NCBI GenBank assembly: GCA_024743435.1
Contig: JANSWO010000006.1
Span: 214,542 to 278,541 of the forward strand
Source of the DNA: Pseudomonadaceae bacterium
GTDB lineage: Bacteria; Pseudomonadota; Gammaproteobacteria; Pseudomonadales; Azotimanducaceae
Direction of reading: 5' to 3'
Length of the DNA stretch: 64,000 bases
Part shown: positions 1 to 8,506 of the stretch, one piece after another
How positions within the stretch are numbered: the stretch's first letter is position 1
Layout of the letters: the number at the start of each line of letters is the position of its first letter
Program-made: the position numbers and the translations under genes
The notes under the pieces: generated by a model
Database searches by the model: none
The model's input: only the letters and a program-made list of their open reading frames with translations
Told to the model about the DNA's origin: nothing

Positions 1-567
1 CCGAACAAACGACGCTGCGCCTAACAGACCAACCTCCTCACCATCGGTGAAGAGAAACACTAGAGGCCGGGTCAGTTGTTCAACATCAACGAGAGCGGCA
101 ATCTCCAGTAACACCGCAACGCCGACACCATCATCGTTGGCGCCAGCTGCCGCCGGCACCGAGTCGTAGTGCGCAGCAAGCATCACCGCATTATCGATAG
201 GCATGCCATCCGGGGCAGCCACAAACAGCACGTTACGAACCCGCCCACAGGCAAGGTGGGCGTCGCGATTTAACGACAGGCACGACGTGTCGTCGCGAAC
301 CTCGGCTTCAAAACCGAGCGAGTCGATCTGGGCAAGCAAGCGCTCTCGGACTAAGTCGTTGGCGGGCGAGTCGATGGGGTGAGGTGCTTCGTCACCGAGA
401 ATGTCGGCGAGCCGATCAAAGGCGCGTTGGGCATCAAATGCAGCCGCAGGATCGTCGGCACGCAGTGCAGGTGGCTGCAGCGGGTAGCCCTTGAACAGCG
501 CGGCGATGACAATGGCGGTTGCAAGCAGGAGCCACGGCCACGTCGCACTCTTGTCGCCGTCAAGCAT
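1..567 (-). CDS. M28 family metallopeptidase, membrane-anchored (N-terminal part, runs off the window)
   Basis: This is the first ~189 residues of a zinc aminopeptidase-like protein; the C-terminal part lies beyond base 1. The start is the ATG at 565-567, inside the last codons of the GAPDH gene (8-bp overlap), so the two are probably co-transcribed. Residues ~10-26 (PWLLLATAIVIAALF) form one membrane segment. The catalytic part begins with the M28 signature AHYDSVP, then GANDDGVG (bridging Asp), then FTDGEEVGLLGA with the catalytic Glu. The spacing DDPAAAFDAQRAF...LADILG before the catalytic part is like the ERMP1-type branch of M28. The active site would face the periplasm if the single helix is an N-in anchor. 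Substrate is unknown. Confidence 0.85.
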   Translation of the reverse strand, partial: MLDGDKSATWPWLLLATAIVIAALFKGYPLQPPALRADDPAAAFDAQRAFDRLADILGDEAPHPIDSPANDLVRERLLAQIDSLGFEAEVRDDTSCLSLNRDAHLACGRVRNVLFVAAPDGMPIDNAVMLAAHYDSVPAAAGANDDGVGVAVLLEIAALVDVEQLTRPLVFLFTDGEEVGLLGAASFVR

Positions 568-1570
568 CCATAGCTGCAACGCGGTCGATCAGCTCTTCGA
601 CTCGTGTCGAGTAACCCCACTCGTTGTCGTACCAGCTGACCACCTTGATCATCCGATTATCCATCACCTGCGTGAGCGCGGCATCGAAGATACTGGAGTG
701 ACCATTGCCGATGATGTCACCGGAGACAATCGGATCCGTGTTGTAGGCAAGAATGCCTTTCATCGGTCCTTCCGATGCCGCTTTCATGGCGGCATTCACA
801 GACTCGACATCGGCGTCACGGTCCACTTCAACCGTCATATCGACTAGTGAGCCATCCGGCACCGGCACACGCATTGCCAACCCATCCAGTTTGCCCGCGA
901 GCTCAGGCAACACCTGGCCAATCGCTTTTGCCGCACCAGTCGACGTCGGCACGATATTCGTGGCTGCGCTACGCGAGCGGCGCTTGTCTTTGTGCGGGGC
1001 GTCGATCAAGCGCTGATCCGACGTGTAGGCATGCACCGTAGTGAGCAGCCCTCGCTTAATTCCGAAGCTGTCGTTCAGCACTTTAGCAAGCGGTGCAGCG
1101 CAGTTTGTGGTGCAACTGGCGTTGCTGATGATTCGGCTATCTTTGGTGACAACGTGATCGTTCACGCCCGCTACAACCGTCGCATCGAGCGGGTCTTTAC
1201 AGGGTACCGTCAGGATCACACGACGCGCGCCGGCATCCAGGTGCTTCTGTAATTCGTCGAGCCGCCGAAATCGACCGGTCGCCTCAACCACATATTCCAC
1301 GCCCAATTCTTTCCAGGGCAGTTTGGCGGGGTCGGGCTCTGCCAGCACCTTAAACGGGTCGCCATCAATCTCGATCACATCGTCGTGCTGGCTAACCTCG
1401 CCAGGATACGTACCGTGAATGCTGTCGTAGCGAAACGCATACGCAAGGTTGTCCGCGTCTACCAGGTCGTTCACTGCGACGACGTCGAAATGACGTCGGA
1501 GTTTCGCGATACGCGTAATCGTTCGGCCGATACGGCCGAAACCATTGATCGCGATTTTAGGCACTGCCAT
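560..1570 (-). CDS. gap: Type I glyceraldehyde-3-phosphate dehydrogenase
   Basis: Cytosolic enzyme that oxidises and phosphorylates glyceraldehyde 3-phosphate with NAD(P). The 336-residue length is normal. The Rossmann motif NGFGRIGR is at residues 9-16, and Asn-Asp at 34-35 at the end of the second strand suits NAD. The catalytic Cys153 sits in SNASCTTNC, and the C-terminal WYDNEWGYSTR motif is present. The start codon follows a purine-rich stretch (GAGTAGAGCG) on the minus strand. The gene lies 6 bp after the upstream phosphoesterase gene and overlaps the downstream peptidase gene. There is no pgk or tkt beside it, so it is not in a classical Calvin or glycolysis operon. Confidence 0.96.
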   Translation of the reverse strand: MAVPKIAINGFGRIGRTITRIAKLRRHFDVVAVNDLVDADNLAYAFRYDSIHGTYPGEVSQHDDVIEIDGDPFKVLAEPDPAKLPWKELGVEYVVEATGRFRRLDELQKHLDAGARRVILTVPCKDPLDATVVAGVNDHVVTKDSRIISNASCTTNCAAPLAKVLNDSFGIKRGLLTTVHAYTSDQRLIDAPHKDKRRSRSAATNIVPTSTGAAKAIGQVLPELAGKLDGLAMRVPVPDGSLVDMTVEVDRDADVESVNAAMKAASEGPMKGILAYNTDPIVSGDIIGNGHSSIFDAALTQVMDNRMIKVVSWYDNEWGYSTRVEELIDRVAAMDA

Positions 1571-1576
1571 TACGCT

Positions 1577-3493
1577 CTACTCCTCTACTACAAACATGCC
1601 AGACCCAGATACCGGTGAATCGCCGAACCGGCTAGGGCCCCAGTACCAGTTCTTCGGCGCCCGATCACCCTCATCAAAGTCCTGAGCGTGGATCGACAGA
1701 CGAACACCATCTCCGATATCCGCGCCTCGAGCCTTTAGTACTTCCCGAGGTACTGCCCACTCAACGGTGTAACCGTTCTCCGTTCGGCGGCCGCTCGATG
1801 TCAGCTCATCTCGCGACGCTTTCAAGAACTCGATCGCGGGCATCGGCGCTTCGCCTTCAACCGTCAGGATGTCGAAGGCCATCTTGAACAGCGTGCCATC
1901 CGTCGCGGCGTCCACCAGGCCTTTATTGACTAACCGACCCGGCAACGGCTGTGAATCGAGCGTCACGATAATCGCATCCTGGCCAAGGGCCGGGCGCTGA
2001 TCGCTGGCCACCACCTGATCATCCGTCACTTCAACACCCAGGTAGACGTTGTCGTCGTCATAACGCAGGTCAAAGTCGAAAGAGATATCGCTCGCGGTCA
2101 GGCCTGCCGCTTCCGGATCAAAGTCGCCTTGCTTCGAAGCACTGAAGCGCAACTTGCGCCATTCCGACAGGTCGCCATCCACCGTTATCGGTTGGCGGGT
2201 TCGAACGAGCACTTCCTCTCGTTGGGGGTAGATCGCTTGCCGGCTGCTGAATTCAAATGGCCGGCCATCCAGACTCGTGGCGATATCAAACGTTACCGAC
2301 GCAGGAATCATGTCACCAAACGCCTGCCGGCCTTTGGGCTTCGCCTGCACAACCAGCAAGGCGCTTTCACCAGCTTGCAACGTCACCGCCTCACTCACCG
2401 AGGTAACGCGCATATCGTCACTGTCTTCGCCAGCGGCAGACACTGTCATCGGAACAGCACCGGGGTTATTCACATTGAACACAAACTGACCACCCTGCGG
2501 CCGACGACCGGTTTCGTAGCGAGGCTCGCTGGTGATGGCCGCACTTAGCTGAGAGATCATCTCGCGGCTTTCAGTGGTCGCAACATCGTCAGCCTCAACA
2601 CCGTCCAGCAGCACGTTGGCGATCGTCGGGCCATCCTCGCGCATGGTTACCCAGGCGACGTGATCAAACTCACCGTAGAGCGGGCCGCGCAGCGCACTGC
2701 CGCCCCCTGTTGTGGCGAGGGTAATGAAGTTGCGGTTATTGCGAACACTCTTCTTGTACGCGTGATAGTGGCCGGCGAAGACGGTGTAGTCGCGATCGCC
2801 CAGAAGCTCTTCCACCTTCATCCAGTCCGGATCAACGTTGGCCATATCCCACAGCGGCTGGTGAACGAGGACAACCGTCCAGCGGGCTTCAGCATTGTCT
2901 GCCAGTGCCTGCTCCACAAAAGCCATCTGGTCCGCCTGCTTGTACGGCCCAGGCACCGGTGTTTCTTCGTTGCCGACCATGCCAAACAGTTCGGAATTCA
3001 GCACCAGGAAGAAAACGTCTTTGTAGCTGAAGTGGTAATAACTTGGTCCGAAGCGCGACTGCCAGGTCTCCGCCATCACCTCATTCGACATGTCGTGGTT
3101 GCCCGCCGTATAGAAAAACGGTGCGTTTAGCTGGTCGATCATATCGGCCATCTCGTTCCATTCGGTGTCGAGCTGCTCCTGATCATCCGTGTACCCCTCA
3201 ATCAGATCGCCAACGCTCACAACGAAGGCCGGCTCAAGCAGGTTCACCTTCGGCATTGCCTTGCGGAACACATTCGGCCGAGCACCCCCCGTGCGATCGG
3301 TCACCACCACAAAGTGAAAGTCGCTGTCGGCGTCATCAGCCGCCAGGGATGTCCAAGGCGTCGCGCCATCGGTTTCCGGCGCGCTAATGACAGGAGCATG
3401 ATCTTCGCCGCTGTGTGCGTAAGCGATGCCTGCCAGCAGAAGCGACCCAATCGTCGCCAGTACAGCCCAAGTTCGTCGAATGCGCCGATCCAT
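1577..3493 (-). CDS. Secreted metallophosphoesterase with C-terminal CBM9-like domain
   Basis: A 638-residue exported calcineurin-like phosphoesterase. Residues 1-26 are a signal peptide ending AGIAYA. The dimetal motifs are in order: TDRTGG (65-70), GDLIEG (95-100), GNHDMS (131-136), HQPLWD (211-216) and GHYHAYK (241-247). The first motif has TDRT where D-x-H is usual, so one metal ligand is replaced. A middle beta-rich region (~300-425) is followed at ~435-630 by a fold like family 9 carbohydrate-binding or DOMON modules (VDGDLSEW, FDLRYDDDNVYLGVEVTDDQV). Natural substrate is unknown; periplasmic phosphodiester or phosphoprotein cleavage fits. It is followed after 6 bp by gap. Confidence 0.85.
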   Translation of the reverse strand: MDRRIRRTWAVLATIGSLLLAGIAYAHSGEDHAPVISAPETDGATPWTSLAADDADSDFHFVVVTDRTGGARPNVFRKAMPKVNLLEPAFVVSVGDLIEGYTDDQEQLDTEWNEMADMIDQLNAPFFYTAGNHDMSNEVMAETWQSRFGPSYYHFSYKDVFFLVLNSELFGMVGNEETPVPGPYKQADQMAFVEQALADNAEARWTVVLVHQPLWDMANVDPDWMKVEELLGDRDYTVFAGHYHAYKKSVRNNRNFITLATTGGGSALRGPLYGEFDHVAWVTMREDGPTIANVLLDGVEADDVATTESREMISQLSAAITSEPRYETGRRPQGGQFVFNVNNPGAVPMTVSAAGEDSDDMRVTSVSEAVTLQAGESALLVVQAKPKGRQAFGDMIPASVTFDIATSLDGRPFEFSSRQAIYPQREEVLVRTRQPITVDGDLSEWRKLRFSASKQGDFDPEAAGLTASDISFDFDLRYDDDNVYLGVEVTDDQVVASDQRPALGQDAIIVTLDSQPLPGRLVNKGLVDAATDGTLFKMAFDILTVEGEAPMPAIEFLKASRDELTSSGRRTENGYTVEWAVPREVLKARGADIGDGVRLSIHAQDFDEGDRAPKNWYWGPSRFGDSPVSGSGMFVVEE

Positions 3494-3576
3494 CGATCAT
3501 CTCCTAACTAGTTGCCGTTACAGCAATGCCATTTCAAGTTGCTTCGCATTGTGCGCGAAGTAAGCCAGTAAGCCTT

Positions 3577-3665
3577 AGGACAGGTCCAGGGGACAGGTCC
3601 AAGGGACAGGTCCAGGGGACAGGTCCAGGGGACAGGTCCAGGGGACAGGTCCAGGGGACAGGTCC
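3577..3665. repeat. 13-bp tandem repeat, six copies plus a partial one
   Basis: The unit AGGGGACAGGTCC repeats exactly from 3588 to 3665, except one copy beginning AAGGG at 3601; a truncated copy precedes it at 3577-3587. The last unit is also the outer left arm of the palindrome at 3654-3745. The array therefore looks like slippage amplification of one hairpin arm. It lies between the phzF stop and the phosphoesterase start, so it may be in the transcript of both. Confidence 0.9.
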
Positions 3666-3745
3666 AAGTGCCAGGTCCGATAGGCGATCTACGGTTCACT
3701 ACCAAGTGCCGGAACCAATCGGACCTGGCACTTGGGCCTGTCCCC
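3654..3745. repeat. Long imperfect palindrome, REP/RAYT-like (copy 1)
   Basis: The left arm at 3654-3681 and the right arm at 3717-3745 are reverse complements with one internal mismatch (GGTCC against GGCCC) and an imperfect inner end. The loop contains a second, degenerate copy of the inner sequence. The core AAGTGCCAGGTCCGAT and part of the loop (GGTTCA-TACCAA) match the element at 4649-4740. Elements of this kind are typical of those mobilised by REP-associated tyrosine transposases. No such transposase is in the window. Confidence 0.85.
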
Positions 3746-3750
3746 ATTGT

Positions 3751-4590
3751 TCAGATCGTCAATTCGCCCCGCACCACACTCTGCACAGCACCGCCCACCC
3801 GGATAACGTCTCCGACATCCAGATACAACCGGGAGGGGCGCTTCATCTCAACGCCCTGCTCCACCACATAAGACTCGCCAGTACCGGATAGCCCTTTGAG
3901 TGCTCGCAGATACGCAGCAAACGCCGTATTTGCTGAGCCGGTGGCCGCATCTTCTCGCGGACCGCCGGAGTCGAAGAACATACGAGCCGCAAAGTCCGAA
4001 CCATCGTTGTGCGCATCGTCGGTAAAGGCGAACACGCACTTCATGGGATTACCCTGCTCGAGCAGTTGCTTGTAGAGGGGGTAGTTGAATTCACAACGAC
4101 CAAGAGCACCGCGATCACGAACCCCGATTAGTACAAACTGAGGCCCAACTTCGGCGAACTGGATTGGGTACGCGGTCGCTAGGTCAGCTTCCTTGAGACC
4201 CAAAACTCCGGCGGCATGTTCCGGAGCTAGAGTCGAACCCAGGCTTACCTCGGGCGGCACCATCCAGGCAGCGTCTTCGGAAAAGCTAACTGGGACATCA
4301 CCGATAGGAAGTCTCAGCGTCAGATCATCTCGCCCATCTCTAAGCACCCATGACGTGCCAATGGTCGGGTGGCCAGCAAACGGCAATTCCCACTCCGGCG
4401 TAAAGATGCGCACGTCTGCGCCCGCCTCGTCTTCGGCGATGACAAACGTGGTCTCCGAGAAGTTCATCTCGCGCGCGATATCCTGCATTTGCGCAGTGGT
4501 CAGCGTGCCGGCATCGCGCACCACAGCCAGTTGGTTACCAGCGAGGGGCTGCTCAGCGAAGACATCGACAATCTCTAGGGGATATTTCAT
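3751..4590 (-). CDS. PhzF family isomerase/epimerase-like protein
   Basis: A 279-residue protein of the PhzF/diaminopimelate-epimerase fold. PhzF itself isomerises an intermediate in phenazine synthesis, but most homologues have unknown substrates. The family start is clear (IVDVFAEQPLAGNQLAVV), and Glu46 in MNFSETTFV matches the catalytic Glu of PhzF. The second-half signature GPREDAATGSAN corresponds to the usual PxEDxATGSA. There are no phenazine genes nearby, so a phenazine role is unlikely. The gene is bracketed by two related palindromes (3654-3745 and 4649-4740), each within 65 bp of its ends. Confidence 0.9.
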   Translation of the reverse strand: MKYPLEIVDVFAEQPLAGNQLAVVRDAGTLTTAQMQDIAREMNFSETTFVIAEDEAGADVRIFTPEWELPFAGHPTIGTSWVLRDGRDDLTLRLPIGDVPVSFSEDAAWMVPPEVSLGSTLAPEHAAGVLGLKEADLATAYPIQFAEVGPQFVLIGVRDRGALGRCEFNYPLYKQLLEQGNPMKCVFAFTDDAHNDGSDFAARMFFDSGGPREDAATGSANTAFAAYLRALKGLSGTGESYVVEQGVEMKRPSRLYLDVGDVIRVGGAVQSVVRGELTI

Positions 4591-4648
4591 AGCCGCACGC
4601 TAACAAAGCCGGGCGGCAGCGGTCGAGCGGTTATGGGCCAGTAAGCCC

Positions 4649-4740
4649 GGGGTCAGGACCAAGTGCCAGGTCCGATTGAAAGGCTATGGTTCAGTACCAA
4701 TTGCCAGGACCAATCGGACCTGGCACTTGGTCCTGACCCC
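4649..4740. repeat. Perfect 29-bp palindrome, REP/RAYT-like (copy 2)
   Basis: Arms at 4649-4677 and 4712-4740 are perfect 29-nt reverse complements around a 34-nt loop. The outer end is GGGGTCAGGACC and the inner core AAGTGCCAGGTCCGATT is shared with copy 1. The right arm ends 7 bp from the pntB stop codon, so the RNA hairpin may also end or stabilise the pnt transcript. There is no U tract, so it is not a classical intrinsic terminator. Confidence 0.9.
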
Positions 4741-4747
4741 ATTACTC

Positions 4748-6115
4748 CTAGCCTTTGAACTCGGCAATCACCTTGGAGATAGACTCCTTGGCATCACCAA
4801 ACAGCATTCGGGTGTTTTCCCCGAAAAACAGAGGGTTGTCGACACCTGAGAAACCAGAAGCCATGGAGCGCTTGAGCACAAACACGGTTCGAGCCTTGTC
4901 AACATTGATGATGGGCATGCCGTAGATCGGAGAATTTTCGTCCTCACGAGCGGCCGGGTTCACCACATCGTTCGCGCCGATGACGACGGCGACATCCACG
5001 TTCTCAATGCGAGGGTTGATGTCGTCCATCTCCACGAGCTGGTCGTACGGCACGTTAGCCTCGGCAAGGAGCACGTTCATGTGACCCGGCATACGGCCAG
5101 CAACCGGGTGAATCGCAAACGTGACTTCACAACCGTTGGCCTCGAGCAAATCGCCCAGTTCACGGACAACGTGCTGCGCCTGCGCTACCGCCATGCCGTA
5201 GCCCGGTACAAACGTCACATTCGACGCCGCTTCCAGAATCAGGAAGGCATCTTCCGACACGATTGGTTTGACCTCACCTTCCACCTTAGTGGCTTGCTTG
5301 ACCGCACCAAAGCCGGAGAACAATACGTTCGCCAGCGAACGGTTCATCGCTTTACACATGATGTTGGTCAGGATCAGACCGGCAGCGCCAACCAATGAGC
5401 CGGCAACAATCAGAATGTTGTTGTTGATGGCAAAACCCGCGGCGCAGGCGGCGAGACCGGAGTAGCTGTTAAGCAGCGATATCACCACCGGCATATCAGC
5501 GCCACCAATCGGGATGACGGCCATGATGCCGAGCAGTAACGACAGCGCCAGCAGCGTCCAGAACACGGGCGATGTTGGGTCCGGGTTCATCACGAACATA
5601 ACCGCGCAAACCACGATGCCGACCAGAATCAGGCTGTTCACGATGCGCTGGCCGCCAAAGACTATCGCGCTACTCGTCATCACTTCTGACAACTTGCCGT
5701 AGGCGATCAAGCTGCCTGAGAACGTGATACCACCGATCAGGATGGACAATACGATGGTTACCAGCGTGAATGCTGAGTTGGCCTCAGGAAAGGGATAGAG
5801 AGCCGCCCAACCAACCGCGAGGGAGGCAATGCCACCCGTGCCGTTGAATAGTGCAACCATCTCCGGCATTGAGGTCATCTCAACCTTCTGTGCCGCGATT
5901 CCGCCAACCAATGCACCGAGAATCGCCGCGCCAGCGATCCACTTGAAGTCAACGATGCCCTGGCCCAGCAGCGTCACCACAATCGCGATGAGCATGCCGA
6001 TAGATGACAGCTGATTGCCTCGAACCGCCGTATCCGGCGAGCCGAGTTGCTTCAAGCCAAAGATAAAGAGCGCCGCGGATACGATGTACCCCAGGCCAAT
6101 CAGTTCCGGGCTCAT
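4748..6115 (-). CDS. pntB: NAD(P) transhydrogenase subunit beta
   Basis: The beta subunit of proton-translocating transhydrogenase, which couples proton entry to hydride transfer from NADH to NADP. The 455 residues comprise a membrane domain II with about nine helices (~1-265) and the NADP-binding domain III, whose motif VPGYGMAVAQAQH is near residue 305. IGANDVVNPAARED follows, as expected. The start overlaps the stop of pntAB by 4 bp (ATGA), indicating translational coupling in a pntAA-pntAB-pntB operon. Confidence 0.97.
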   Translation of the reverse strand: MSPELIGLGYIVSAALFIFGLKQLGSPDTAVRGNQLSSIGMLIAIVVTLLGQGIVDFKWIAGAAILGALVGGIAAQKVEMTSMPEMVALFNGTGGIASLAVGWAALYPFPEANSAFTLVTIVLSILIGGITFSGSLIAYGKLSEVMTSSAIVFGGQRIVNSLILVGIVVCAVMFVMNPDPTSPVFWTLLALSLLLGIMAVIPIGGADMPVVISLLNSYSGLAACAAGFAINNNILIVAGSLVGAAGLILTNIMCKAMNRSLANVLFSGFGAVKQATKVEGEVKPIVSEDAFLILEAASNVTFVPGYGMAVAQAQHVVRELGDLLEANGCEVTFAIHPVAGRMPGHMNVLLAEANVPYDQLVEMDDINPRIENVDVAVVIGANDVVNPAAREDENSPIYGMPIINVDKARTVFVLKRSMASGFSGVDNPLFFGENTRMLFGDAKESISKVIAEFKG

Positions 6116-6417
6116 GCTGAACCTCCACCTGTGGCTGGTGACTCTTTCTTCTTGAACATGGACAACATTCGGTTAGTCACCATGTAACCACCAACCACGT
6201 TGATCGTTGCGGTGAAGACAGCGAATGCGCCGAGCCAGGTGGCCATCGTGCCGTGATCGCCACCAGCGGACATGATTGCTCCAACAATCGTGATACCGGA
6301 GATGGCGTTAGCACCCGACATCAGCGGTGTGTGTAGCGTTGCCGGAACTTTCGAGATCAGCTCAAAGCCGAGAAAGATCGACAGCAGCAGAATAAACGCG
6401 AGAAAGACAGCTTCCAT
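6112..6417 (-). CDS. pntAB: NAD(P) transhydrogenase subunit alpha, membrane part
   Basis: A 101-residue protein that supplies the alpha-subunit helices of transhydrogenase domain II. I place the start at the ATG at 6415-6417 (MEAVFLAFILLLSIFLGF) because GGGGAG precedes it at a normal distance; an upstream in-frame start would run into the spacer after pntAA. Three membrane segments are visible, with the conserved TPLMSGANAISGI motif. The alpha subunit is split into two genes, as in Rhodospirillum-type transhydrogenases and unlike the fused E. coli PntA. Confidence 0.95.
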   Translation of the reverse strand: MEAVFLAFILLLSIFLGFELISKVPATLHTPLMSGANAISGITIVGAIMSAGGDHGTMATWLGAFAVFTATINVVGGYMVTNRMLSMFKKKESPATGGGSA

Positions 6418-6427
6418 CGAGACTCCC

Positions 6428-7555
6428 CTACAGGTTCTTAATTGTTTCGTTGACGATCTCACCGCCGCGCGTGATAACGCAGGCCTGCACGATGTCGTCT
6501 TCTGGATCCAGGTTCAGGCTTTTGGCCTCTTCGTCCCAGAATTCCATCATCAGGTTGACCAGGTTGCTGGAATACATCTCGCTGGCGTTCGTGCTGACTT
6601 CGGATGGCAGATTACCCATGCCAACCACTTTGACGCCGGCGATGTCGACTACTTCGTTGAGTTTGGAGCCTTCGACGTTGCCTCCGGTTTCAACCGCCAT
6701 ATCGATAACCACACTGCCGGGCTTCATCGCCTCAACGGTATCGCGCGTAATAATCGTTGGCGCGGGACGACCGAACAGCTGGGCCGTTGTGATCACCACA
6801 TCTGATTGCTCAATTACTTTCGCCTGGCCCTGCTTCTGCAGCTCCACCTGCTCCGGCGTCAGTGCTTTCGCGTAACCCTGGTCGGTTTGGCCGGTTTCGC
6901 CGAGATCGATATCGACAAACTTGGCGCCAAGGCTCTGCACCTGCTCCGCAACGACAGGACGCGTATCAAACGCTTCAACACGAGCGCCAAGGCGCTTCGC
7001 GGTGGCAATGGCTTGAAGGCCAGCAACGCCCGCACCAATCACAAACACTCGGGCCGGACGAATCGTACCGGCAGGCGTCATCATCATCGGCAGGATGCGC
7101 CGGCTGTGATGGCATGCGAGTGCAACGGTAACGTAGCCAGCAAGGTTGGCCTGGGACGACAACGCATCCATCTTCTGGGCTCGAGTGCTACGCGGAATCA
7201 TCTCCATGGAGATGGCGGTAAGGCCAGACGAGGCCATCGATGCAACAAGCTCGCGTTCGTTGAAGGGGTCTAAGAAACTGACGTGGATAGCGCCAGACTT
7301 GAATTGGCCAACCTCATCGGCCGCGGGCTTACGCACGCGAACGATGATATCTGCTGAACCTAAAACGTCCGCACGCGTTGCTTGCACTGCCGCGCCTGCG
7401 TCCCGATAAGCATCGTCGGTAAAGCCAGACGCAAAACCAGCACCGCTTTCAATCGCAACGCTGAAGCCAGCCTTACTGAGTTTCTTTACATCCCCCGGGA
7501 CAAGAGCAACGCGCAGTTCGCCCTCCCAGGTTTCCTTAGGCACCCCAATCAGCAT
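6428..7555 (-). CDS. pntAA: NAD(P) transhydrogenase subunit alpha, NAD-binding part
   Basis: The soluble domain I of transhydrogenase, related to alanine dehydrogenase, which binds NAD(H) at the cytoplasmic face. The start is the ATG at 7553-7555 (MLIGVPKETWEGE), preceded by GGGGAG; longer in-frame extensions have no family similarity. The 375 residues carry the nucleotide-binding motif GAGVAGLQAIATAKRLGA and the mobile-loop region with Tyr (DQGYAKAL). pntAB starts 10 bp after its stop. This is the first gene of the operon; its promoter must lie in the 171 bp shared with the divergent gene at 7727. Confidence 0.96.
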   Translation of the reverse strand: MLIGVPKETWEGELRVALVPGDVKKLSKAGFSVAIESGAGFASGFTDDAYRDAGAAVQATRADVLGSADIIVRVRKPAADEVGQFKSGAIHVSFLDPFNERELVASMASSGLTAISMEMIPRSTRAQKMDALSSQANLAGYVTVALACHHSRRILPMMMTPAGTIRPARVFVIGAGVAGLQAIATAKRLGARVEAFDTRPVVAEQVQSLGAKFVDIDLGETGQTDQGYAKALTPEQVELQKQGQAKVIEQSDVVITTAQLFGRPAPTIITRDTVEAMKPGSVVIDMAVETGGNVEGSKLNEVVDIAGVKVVGMGNLPSEVSTNASEMYSSNLVNLMMEFWDEEAKSLNLDPEDDIVQACVITRGGEIVNETIKNL

Positions 7556-7726
7556 CTGTGTGACTCCCCAAATAAGCGTCAAACACCAGCCCACAGAGAG
7601 CCGGAAAGCTCGCCAGAGTAATGAATGCTGCAGCGCGACACAACGCCAAACACGGCCTGAATCGTAAGCGAGGTGTGAGCCAATCAAGACAGCCAACTCG
7701 ATGCCCCCCAGCGGTACACTACTGCG

Positions 7727-8506
7727 ATGAGCACTTATCACGTTACCGCGAAAAACTACTCGGACGATCACGAAAACCGCATCCACAGTGACGAAATCGC
7801 AGCGCGACTGGGGTTTCAGGGCGCCCTGGTGCCTGGCGTGGCGGTATATGGCCACCTCGTGCACCCTCTCGTCATGCGCTTCGGCCAGCGCTGGCTGCGC
7901 GAGGCGTCGAGCAGTGTTCGCTTTCTCAAGCCTGCCTACGACAACGACCGCCTGGTGCTCTCAAGCGCGGAGGCTGATGGCAACTTAACTGTCGAGTGCC
8001 GAAATCGCGCCGGGGAGTTGCTCGCCGCTCTCAGCAGCCGCCTTCACGAGCCTGCTGCGCCAACATACAAGGATTCGCTATTCGCGGACCCGCGCGATGC
8101 TGAGGAGCGAGTTGAGATCAGCTGGGAGGCTATCGACACCGACAGCGCCTTTGCGGAGCGCCTATGGCAACCAAGCGCCGAGGAAAACACGCGTTACTGC
8201 GCCGAGGTGTGCGAGACGCTTCCGATCTTCAGGAGGGGAGTAGTTCACCCGCACTTGCTGCTGTCCCAGGCCAACACCTGCCTGACCACCAGATTCCTGA
8301 TGCCTGCCTGGATTCATGTGGGATCAACGATTCGAGCCATGCACGCCATCAGCACAGATGACGAGGTCATCATTCAAACGCGGCCCGTACGCAAATGGCG
8401 CAACAAGGGCCATGAGTTCATCGAGGCCGCCATTCGCTATCAGGTAGACGGCAAGACGGCGATGGAAATAGACCATGTCGCCATCTACCGCATTGCAGGC
8501 ACATGA
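7727..8506 (+). CDS. MaoC-like hotdog-fold protein
   Basis: A 259-residue protein resembling MaoC/FAS1 dehydratase-like hotdog proteins. The N-terminal stretch RIHSDEIAARLGFQGALVPGVAVYGHLVHP follows the MaoC pattern, in which the D-x(n)-H pair usually hydrates enoyl-CoA. The second half (VHPHLLLSQANTCLTTRFLMPAWIHVGSTIRAMH) looks like a second, catalytically silent hotdog. The substrate is probably an acyl thioester but is not shown by context. The stop overlaps the next gene by 4 bp (ATGA), so it is coupled to the PurN-like gene. No clear ribosome binding site precedes the start. Confidence 0.75.
   Translation: MSTYHVTAKNYSDDHENRIHSDEIAARLGFQGALVPGVAVYGHLVHPLVMRFGQRWLREASSSVRFLKPAYDNDRLVLSSAEADGNLTVECRNRAGELLAALSSRLHEPAAPTYKDSLFADPRDAEERVEISWEAIDTDSAFAERLWQPSAEENTRYCAEVCETLPIFRRGVVHPHLLLSQANTCLTTRFLMPAWIHVGSTIRAMHAISTDDEVIIQTRPVRKWRNKGHEFIEAAIRYQVDGKTAMEIDHVAIYRIAGT

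Noticed and set aside
3508..3891. Open frames on both strands through the 13-bp repeat (runs of DRSKGQ-like or TCPLDLS-like units)
   Set aside because: They exist only because of the tandem repeat and the palindrome and overlap the phzF gene end.
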